Shown: piece after piece, positions 58,691-64,000 of the stretch | Layout: each line of letters opens with the position of its first letter | How positions within the stretch are numbered: position 1 is the first letter of the stretch | DNA from: Haloarchaeobius litoreus | Lineage (GTDB): Archaea; Halobacteriota; Halobacteria; Halobacteriales; Natrialbaceae | Direction: 5' to 3' | DNA length: 64,000 nt | NCBI RefSeq assembly: GCF_024495425.1 | Contig: NZ_JANHJR010000001.1 | Coordinates: 682,001 to 746,000, forward strand | Translations under genes and position numbers: made by a program | The notes under the pieces: generated by a model | Told to the model about the DNA's origin: nothing | What the model saw: the letters and a program-made list of their open reading frames with translations, nothing else | The model's database searches: none

Positions 58691-61161
58691 CGGTCGAGTC
58701 GGTCGACCCGGGGGACGTCGACGCGGCGGACATCCTCGGCTCGGCCATCGAGCGCCGGGAGGACCCCGCGCTGCTGACGGGCAACGCGGAGTACACCGAC
58801 GACATCCAGATCGACGGGATGCTCCACATGGCCGTGGTTCGTAGCCAGTACGGCCACGCGGAGCTCGGCGACGTGGACACGAGCGAGGCGGAGGCGATGG
58901 ACGGCGTCCACGGCGTCTACACCTACGAGGACCTGACGAGCGACGAGACACCCGGTGCGGGCTCGTTCGCGCTCCCGACGGCGTGGCTGCTCGACAGCCT
59001 GAAGCAGGTCGAGCATCCGGTACTCGCCTCCGACCGGGTGCGCCATCAGGGCGACGGCATCGCGGTCGTCGTCGCCGAGGACCGCTACACGGCCCGTGAC
59101 GCTGCGGGCGCGGTCGACGTGGAGTACGAGCGACTCGACGCGGTCGTACACCCGAGCGATGCGTTCGCCGAGGACGCCGAACAGATACACGACGACGCCG
59201 AGGGCAACGTCGCCTTCGACTGGGAGATCGGCGACGCAGACAAGACCGCCGACGCGTTCGCCGACGCGAGCCACACCGCGAGCATCGACCTGGAGAACCA
59301 GCTGCTCATCGCGAACGCGATGGAGCCACGCGCCGCGGTCGCGGACTACAACCCCGGCACGGACGAGCTGGACGTGGCGATGACCACGCAGAACCCGCAC
59401 GTCCACCGGCTGCTGATGGCGGGGGTCATCGGCCACCCCGAGCACAAGCTCAGCGTCCGAGCCCCGGATGTCGGCGGCGGCTTCGGCAGCAAGATACACC
59501 ACTACGCGGACGAGGCGCTCGTCGCCTGGTGCTCGATGATGCACGAGGCACCGGTGAAGTGGACCGCGACGCGCTCGGAGACGTACCTCACCGACGCGCC
59601 GGGTCGCGGCCACGAGACGAAGGCCGAGATCGCGATGGACGACGACGGCAACATCGTCGGCCTGCGCGTGGACACGAAGGCGAACATGGGTGCCTACCTC
59701 TCGACGTTCGCGCCAGCCGTCCCGACGTACCTGTACGGCACCCTGCTCTCCGGGCAGTACGACATCCCGGCCATCTACGGCCACGTGAAGGGCGCGTTCA
59801 CGAACGTCCCGCCGGTCGACGCCTACCGCGGGGCGGGTCGACCGGAGGCGTCGTTCCTCGTCGAACGGCTCGTCCACCTCGGCGCGAAGGAGATGGGGAT
59901 GGACCCCGTGGCGTTCCGCAGGCAGAACTTCGTCCCCGACGACGCGTTCCCCTACGAGACGCAGGTCGCCGTCGTCTACGACAGCGGCGAGTACGAGAAG
60001 CCGATGGACGAGGCGCTGGAGATGCTCGACTACGAGAACTTCCGCGAGGAACAGGAGCAGGCCCGCAACGAGGGCAAGTACCTCGGCGTCGGCTTCTCCT
60101 GCTACATCGAGGCCTGCGGGCTCGCACCGTCGGAGCTCGCCGGCCAGCTCGGCGCACAGGCCGGGCTCTGGGAGTCCAGCCTCGTCCGGATGCACCCCTC
60201 GGGCACGGTGACGGCGTACTGCGGCACCTCCGGCCACGGCCAGGGCCACGGGACGACGTACGCCCAGATCGTCGCGAACGAGCTCGGCATCCCCTACGAC
60301 GATGTCGAGGTCGTCGAGGGTGACACCGACGAGATCCCGCAGGGGATGGGCACCTACGGGTCTCGCAGCGCGGCCGTCGGCGGCAGCTCGCTGGTCAAGA
60401 GCGCCCAGAAGGTCGTCGAGAAGGGCAAGCAGATAGCCGCACACCAGCTCGAAGCCGACCCCGACGACATCGAGTTCGAGAACGGCCAGTACAGCGTCGC
60501 GGGCGCACCGGACCGGAGCCTGTCGATGGCCGACGTGGCCGGACAGGCGTACCTCGCCCACGACATCCCCGACGACATGGAGCCCGGGCTCGAGGAGACG
60601 AGCTTCTACGACCCGGACAACTTCGTGTTCCCCTTCGGCACGCACGCCGCCATCGTCGAGGTCGACCCCGACTCCGGCGAGATCGAGATCGAACGCTACG
60701 TCGCCGTCGACGACGTGGGCAACCAGATCAACCCGAAGATCGTCGAGGGCCAGATCCACGGCGGCATCGCACAGGGTGTCGGCCAGGCGCTCTACGAGGG
60801 TGCCGAGTACGACGAGAACGCGACACTGCTGACGGGGTCGATGCAGGACTACGCCGTGCCGAAGGCCGAGCACATCCCCGAGATGGAGACCGAATCCACG
60901 GTGACGCCGAGCCCGCACAACCCGCTCGGCGTGAAGGGCGTCGGCGAGGCCGGCACCATCGCCGCGCCGCAGGCCATCGTCAACGCCGTCGCGGACGCGC
61001 TGGAGCCGTTCGGCGTCGACCACGTCGACATGCCGATGGACGCCGAGAGCGTCTGGAGCGCGGTGCAGGACAACGCCACCGCCGACGGCGGGAGCGACGA
61101 GCCGGCAGCCGGCACCGGTGACGACCCGGACGCCGCCGCGGACGACGGGGGTGAGCGCTGA
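58687..61161 (+). CDS. coxL: Molybdenum hydroxylase large subunit, form II
   Basis: An 824-residue catalytic subunit. It binds the molybdopterin cytosine dinucleotide cofactor; GGGFGSK lies near residue 260. The active-site loop is AYRGAGR at residues 379-385, the form II signature, and not VAYRCSFR of true CuMo CO dehydrogenases. The catalytic Glu is Glu754 in GVKGVGEAGT. So it may oxidise an aldehyde, purine, or other carbon compound; CO as substrate is unlikely. It overlaps coxS and coxM by 4 bp and 1 bp. Confidence 0.92.
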   Translation: MTVESVDPGDVDAADILGSAIERREDPALLTGNAEYTDDIQIDGMLHMAVVRSQYGHAELGDVDTSEAEAMDGVHGVYTYEDLTSDETPGAGSFALPTAWLLDSLKQVEHPVLASDRVRHQGDGIAVVVAEDRYTARDAAGAVDVEYERLDAVVHPSDAFAEDAEQIHDDAEGNVAFDWEIGDADKTADAFADASHTASIDLENQLLIANAMEPRAAVADYNPGTDELDVAMTTQNPHVHRLLMAGVIGHPEHKLSVRAPDVGGGFGSKIHHYADEALVAWCSMMHEAPVKWTATRSETYLTDAPGRGHETKAEIAMDDDGNIVGLRVDTKANMGAYLSTFAPAVPTYLYGTLLSGQYDIPAIYGHVKGAFTNVPPVDAYRGAGRPEASFLVERLVHLGAKEMGMDPVAFRRQNFVPDDAFPYETQVAVVYDSGEYEKPMDEALEMLDYENFREEQEQARNEGKYLGVGFSCYIEACGLAPSELAGQLGAQAGLWESSLVRMHPSGTVTAYCGTSGHGQGHGTTYAQIVANELGIPYDDVEVVEGDTDEIPQGMGTYGSRSAAVGGSSLVKSAQKVVEKGKQIAAHQLEADPDDIEFENGQYSVAGAPDRSLSMADVAGQAYLAHDIPDDMEPGLEETSFYDPDNFVFPFGTHAAIVEVDPDSGEIEIERYVAVDDVGNQINPKIVEGQIHGGIAQGVGQALYEGAEYDENATLLTGSMQDYAVPKAEHIPEMETESTVTPSPHNPLGVKGVGEAGTIAAPQAIVNAVADALEPFGVDHVDMPMDAESVWSAVQDNATADGGSDEPAAGTGDDPDAAADDGGER

Positions 61162-62051
61162 TGTTCCCCGACGAGTTCGACTACTACGAGGCGACGAGCG
61201 TCTCGGAGGCCATCGACCTCATGGAGGAACACGCCGGCGCGGAGACCGAACTGCTCGCCGGCGGGCACAGCCTGCTCCCGGCGATGAAGTCCGGACTCTC
61301 CAGCCCGGACGTGCTCATCGACATCGGAGAGGTCGGCGAGCTCCACGGCGTCAGCGCCGACGGCGACACGCTGAGCATCGGTGCGATGACGACGTACAGC
61401 GACTTCATCGGCGACGACCGCTCGGCCGAGCACGCACCGGCGCTCTACCACGCGGTCCGGCAGGTCGGCGACACGCAGGTCCGCAACCGCGGCACGCTCG
61501 GGGGCAACCTCGCCCACGCGGACCCGGCCTCGGACCTGCCCGGTGCGGCGCTGGCGTCGGACGCGACCATCGTCGTGACCGGCCCGGACGGCGAGCGCCG
61601 TGTCTCGGCGGACGACTTCTTCTTCGGGATGTACGCGACCGACATCGGCCCGTCGGAACTCGTCACGAAGGTCGAGGTCCCGACGGCGGCCGACGCCGTC
61701 GGTGCGTACGCGAAGAAGCCGTCGCCGTCCTCGGGCTACGCGATGGTCGGCGTCTGCGTGCAGGCCATCGTCGACGGCGGCACCGTGTCCACCGTCCGCG
61801 TCGGCGCGAACGGCATCATGGACCACGGGGTCCGGCTCGAGGGCGTCGAGGAGGAGCTCGCCGGCGAGTCGCTCGACGAGGACACCATCGTGGCGGCCGC
61901 GGACCGCGCCAGCGAGGGCCTCGACACCGCGATGATGATGTCCGACCTGCAGGCGTCGGCGGAGTTCCGCGAACAACTGCTCGGGACCTACACGGAGCGC
62001 GCCCTCGACCGGGTGCTGGACCGCGCCGCGACGCCGGCCGCCGCCGACTGA
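61161..62051 (+). CDS. coxM: Molybdenum hydroxylase medium subunit, FAD-binding
   Basis: A 296-residue protein. FAD motifs are LLAGGHSLLPAMKSGL (AGGHS) near residue 32 and the TLGGNLAHADPASDLPGA (TxGG) near 110. It receives electrons from coxS. Its start codon overlaps the coxL stop by a single base (TGATG). Family length is typical. Confidence 0.91.
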   Translation: MFPDEFDYYEATSVSEAIDLMEEHAGAETELLAGGHSLLPAMKSGLSSPDVLIDIGEVGELHGVSADGDTLSIGAMTTYSDFIGDDRSAEHAPALYHAVRQVGDTQVRNRGTLGGNLAHADPASDLPGAALASDATIVVTGPDGERRVSADDFFFGMYATDIGPSELVTKVEVPTAADAVGAYAKKPSPSSGYAMVGVCVQAIVDGGTVSTVRVGANGIMDHGVRLEGVEEELAGESLDEDTIVAAADRASEGLDTAMMMSDLQASAEFREQLLGTYTERALDRVLDRAATPAAAD

Positions 62052-62114
62052 ACCACCCATCCCGCCGGGGACGTTTTCGTGCTGGGGCACCCTATTCGAC
62101 ACAGAGACGACGAC

Positions 62115-63056
62115 ATGAGCGAGATAGACGGATTCGACGACGTGACCGAGGCCGACATCCGTGCCGCCTTCGACGAGCAGTCGTACGTCGCGGACGACGA
62201 CATCGTGACGACGGTGCTGCTCGCCTTGCGGCTCGGCCGCCCGCTACTCGTCGAGGGCGAGCCCGGCGCGGGCAAGACCGAGCTTGCGAAGGTGCTCGCC
62301 GGCGGCTTCGACGCCGACCTCGTCCGCCTCCAGTGCTACGAGGGACTCGCCGCCGAGAACGCGCTGTACGAGTGGAACTACACGAAGCAGCTGCTCGCGG
62401 TGCAGGCCGGCGAGGGAGGCGTGGCGGACGGCGAGGGGACCGCGGACCGCGACGAGTCCGTCTTCTCCGAGCCGTACCTGCTCGAACGCCCGCTACTGGA
62501 GGCGCTCCGGGGCGACGGCCGGCGCGTCCTCCTCGTCGACGAGGTCGACCGCGCCGACGAGGCGTTCGAGGCCCTGCTGCTGGAGGTGCTGAGCGACTTC
62601 CAGGTGACAGTGCCCGAACTCGGCACCGTCGCCGCGACCACGCCGCCGGTCGTCGTCGTCACCTCGAACCGGACACGGCCACTGAGTGACGCGCTCAAGC
62701 GGCGCTGTCTCTACCTGCACGTCTCGCCGCCGAGCTTCGAGAAGGAGCGCGAGATCCTCTCGCGGAAGGTACCCGAGCTCCACGACGCCGTCGCCGCCGA
62801 GCTCTGTGGCATCGTCGACCGGCTGCGGGAGGAGCCACTCCGGAAGCCCCCGGGGGCGGCCGAGACCATCGACTGGGCGCGCGCGGTCGCCACGCTGCGT
62901 GAGAACGGCGGGGGCGACGCGCTCTCGCGCGAGGAGGTCCGGCGCACGCTCGGCACCGTGCTGAAGGAGGTCGAGGACGTCCAGCGCGTCGACGAGGACC
63001 TCCTCGACACGCTGGTCGAGGCGGCGCGCGCGGCGCGGGAGGCCGCCGAGTCGTGA
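62115..63056 (+). CDS. coxD: MoxR-type AAA ATPase CoxD
   Basis: A 313-residue AAA protein. Walker A is EGEPGAGKTELAK near residue 51, Walker B is VLLVDEVDRADE, sensor 1 is VVVVTSNRTR, and the arginine finger is in ALKRRC. In CO dehydrogenase operons CoxD helps insert sulfur and copper into the Mo centre; here it likely helps maturation of the form II enzyme. It follows coxM after 63 bp and overlaps coxE by 4 bp. Confidence 0.88.
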   Translation: MSEIDGFDDVTEADIRAAFDEQSYVADDDIVTTVLLALRLGRPLLVEGEPGAGKTELAKVLAGGFDADLVRLQCYEGLAAENALYEWNYTKQLLAVQAGEGGVADGEGTADRDESVFSEPYLLERPLLEALRGDGRRVLLVDEVDRADEAFEALLLEVLSDFQVTVPELGTVAATTPPVVVVTSNRTRPLSDALKRRCLYLHVSPPSFEKEREILSRKVPELHDAVAAELCGIVDRLREEPLRKPPGAAETIDWARAVATLRENGGGDALSREEVRRTLGTVLKEVEDVQRVDEDLLDTLVEAARAAREAAES

Positions 63057-64000
63057 CCGACGGCGACGCGCCCCGCGAGCCGGGCGCAGCCGGCGACGCC
63101 GAGGGACTCGACGGCGAGTCCGTCGCCCGCGCCAGCGACCACGTCCGCGACGAGCTGGTCCGGTTCGCCCGCGCGCTCCGCCGGGCGGGGGTGTCCGTGC
63201 CGGCGAACGCGGCGACGACGGCCGCCCGGGCGCTCGTCGTGGTGGGGTTCTCGGACGAGGACCGGGCGTGGGCAGCGACACGGGCCTGTCTCGTCACCGA
63301 CCCGCACGACGCCGCCGAGTTCGACCGGCTCTTCCCGGAGTTCTGGCGACGGCTCACCGCCGGGCTCGGCGAGACGGGGCCGGCGGCCCGCATGGAGGAG
63401 CCGCCGGAGGGCGCACTCGCTCCGATCGGCGGCGAGCCAGCCGACGGCGAGGCGGCCGAATCCGCGGGGAGCGACGAGACGGAGGGCGACGAGCACGAGG
63501 ACGACGCAGAGAGCAGCGTGGCCTGGCGCGCCTCGTCGCTGGCCGCGCACGTCGAGGACCACGGCGACGAACCGGCCGCAGTCTCCCGGTACAGCCCCAC
63601 CGGCGCGCCGACGCCCGTCGAGGCGGTCCCGTCGTTCGTCGGACACGACGAGCTCGCCGCGGCGGTCGACGAGCTGACGGCCGCGCTCGCGACGCTCCGG
63701 GGGCGAGCCTGGGACACCGTCGGCGACCGGCGGACCGACGCGAGACGCGCGCTCCGGGCCAGCGTCGGCACGGGGGGGACGGTCGTCTCGCTTCCCACCC
63801 GCGACCGCAAGCGGAGCGAGGTCCGGGCGACCTGGCTGGTAGACGTGAGCCGGTCCGTGCTGGACACGCTTGACCGGAGCTTCCTGCTCGACACCCTCGG
63901 ACGGACCCGGACGGCGTGGCGCGACTGTCGCGTCTTCTTCTTCGACGAGGAGATCCGTGAGGTCACGTCCGCGTTCGACGACGGCACCGCGAGCGGCGCG
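63053..64000 (+). CDS. coxE: CoxE-like VWA-domain protein (3' end cut off by window)
   Basis: The frame opens with GTG at 63053 (overlapping the coxD stop) and remains open to the window end, giving 316 residues. After an acidic N-terminal part, the VWA domain shows the MIDAS motif DVSRS (in WLVDVSRSVLDTLDRSF) and VFFFDEEIREV. CoxE partners with CoxD ATPase as a chaperone for the Mo hydroxylase. The missing rest should contain the Thr and Asp of the MIDAS site. Confidence 0.84.
   Translation, partial: MTDGDAPREPGAAGDAEGLDGESVARASDHVRDELVRFARALRRAGVSVPANAATTAARALVVVGFSDEDRAWAATRACLVTDPHDAAEFDRLFPEFWRRLTAGLGETGPAARMEEPPEGALAPIGGEPADGEAAESAGSDETEGDEHEDDAESSVAWRASSLAAHVEDHGDEPAAVSRYSPTGAPTPVEAVPSFVGHDELAAAVDELTAALATLRGRAWDTVGDRRTDARRALRASVGTGGTVVSLPTRDRKRSEVRATWLVDVSRSVLDTLDRSFLLDTLGRTRTAWRDCRVFFFDEEIREVTSAFDDGTASGA

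Noticed and set aside
58687-61161. Aerobic CO dehydrogenase (form I)
   Set aside because: The Cys-bearing loop VAYRCSFR that binds copper is missing; the loop reads AYRGAGR.

Overview
The window comes from a haloarchaeon (class Halobacteria). It is very GC-rich with strongly acidic proteins, and it encodes archaeal TFB, aIF2-beta, a PGF-CTERM surface protein, Tat lipoproteins with twin-arginine signals, and AT-rich TATA boxes about 25-30 bp upstream of leaderless starts. I see no tRNA, rRNA, CRISPR array or intact insertion sequence. About 60 genes are packed on both strands; only one gap exceeds 300 bp (35974-36402), and it holds a structured RNA.

Layout. 1-4.5 kb: a heme-copper oxidoreductase operon (small membrane subunit, CuA subunit II, catalytic subunit I, heme O synthase, unknown membrane protein). 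Its subunit I aligns with ba3-type oxidases but has Gln instead of the active-site Tyr, so it may be a nitric oxide reductase of the eNOR kind rather than an oxidase. 4.5-11 kb: DHH phosphoesterase, BKACE-type keto-acid cleavage enzyme with a small Cys protein, Fe-type alcohol dehydrogenase, a normal A-type oxidase subunit I (with Tyr), SRPBCC protein, aIF2-beta and a zinc ribbon. 11-15.3 kb: TFB, a five-repeat PGF-CTERM protein, and a winged-helix/micro-ORF/3-TM cluster. 15.3-23.9 kb: trans-sulfuration enzyme, M20 deacylase, HxlR regulator with DUF357 and DoxX, and an ABC-2 exporter in which one permease is fused to a PrsW-like intramembrane protease. 24-34.5 kb: aldo/keto reductase, macrodomain, S9 peptidase, an apparently metal-regulated promoter with a tiny protein next to DpsA, aldehyde dehydrogenase, Tat lipoproteins, galactonate dehydratase-like enolase and enoyl-CoA hydratase.

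34.6-42 kb: a GGR-type flavoprotein, then in the long gap a two-hairpin H/ACA guide RNA whose pockets match helix 69 and the peptidyl-transferase loop of 23S rRNA. Next is an acetoin-dehydrogenase-type cluster: E2 (with three subunit-binding domains) on the plus strand, facing E1-alpha, E1-beta and AcoX on the minus strand; E3 must lie elsewhere. 42-50 kb: cupredoxin, O-methyltransferase, HxlR and FilR1-type regulators, cupin, flippase, alpha/beta hydrolase, stand-alone E2 acyltransferase and an MBL hydrolase. 50.8-57.3 kb: class V aminotransferase, GNAT enzyme, FAD oxidoreductase, TM-helix channel protein and ABC exporter. 57.5-64 kb: a molybdenum hydroxylase operon (coxG-S-L-M-D-E, the last cut by the window end) with a form II active-site signature.

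All assignments are from reading the translated sequence and remembered family motifs; no database search was run.
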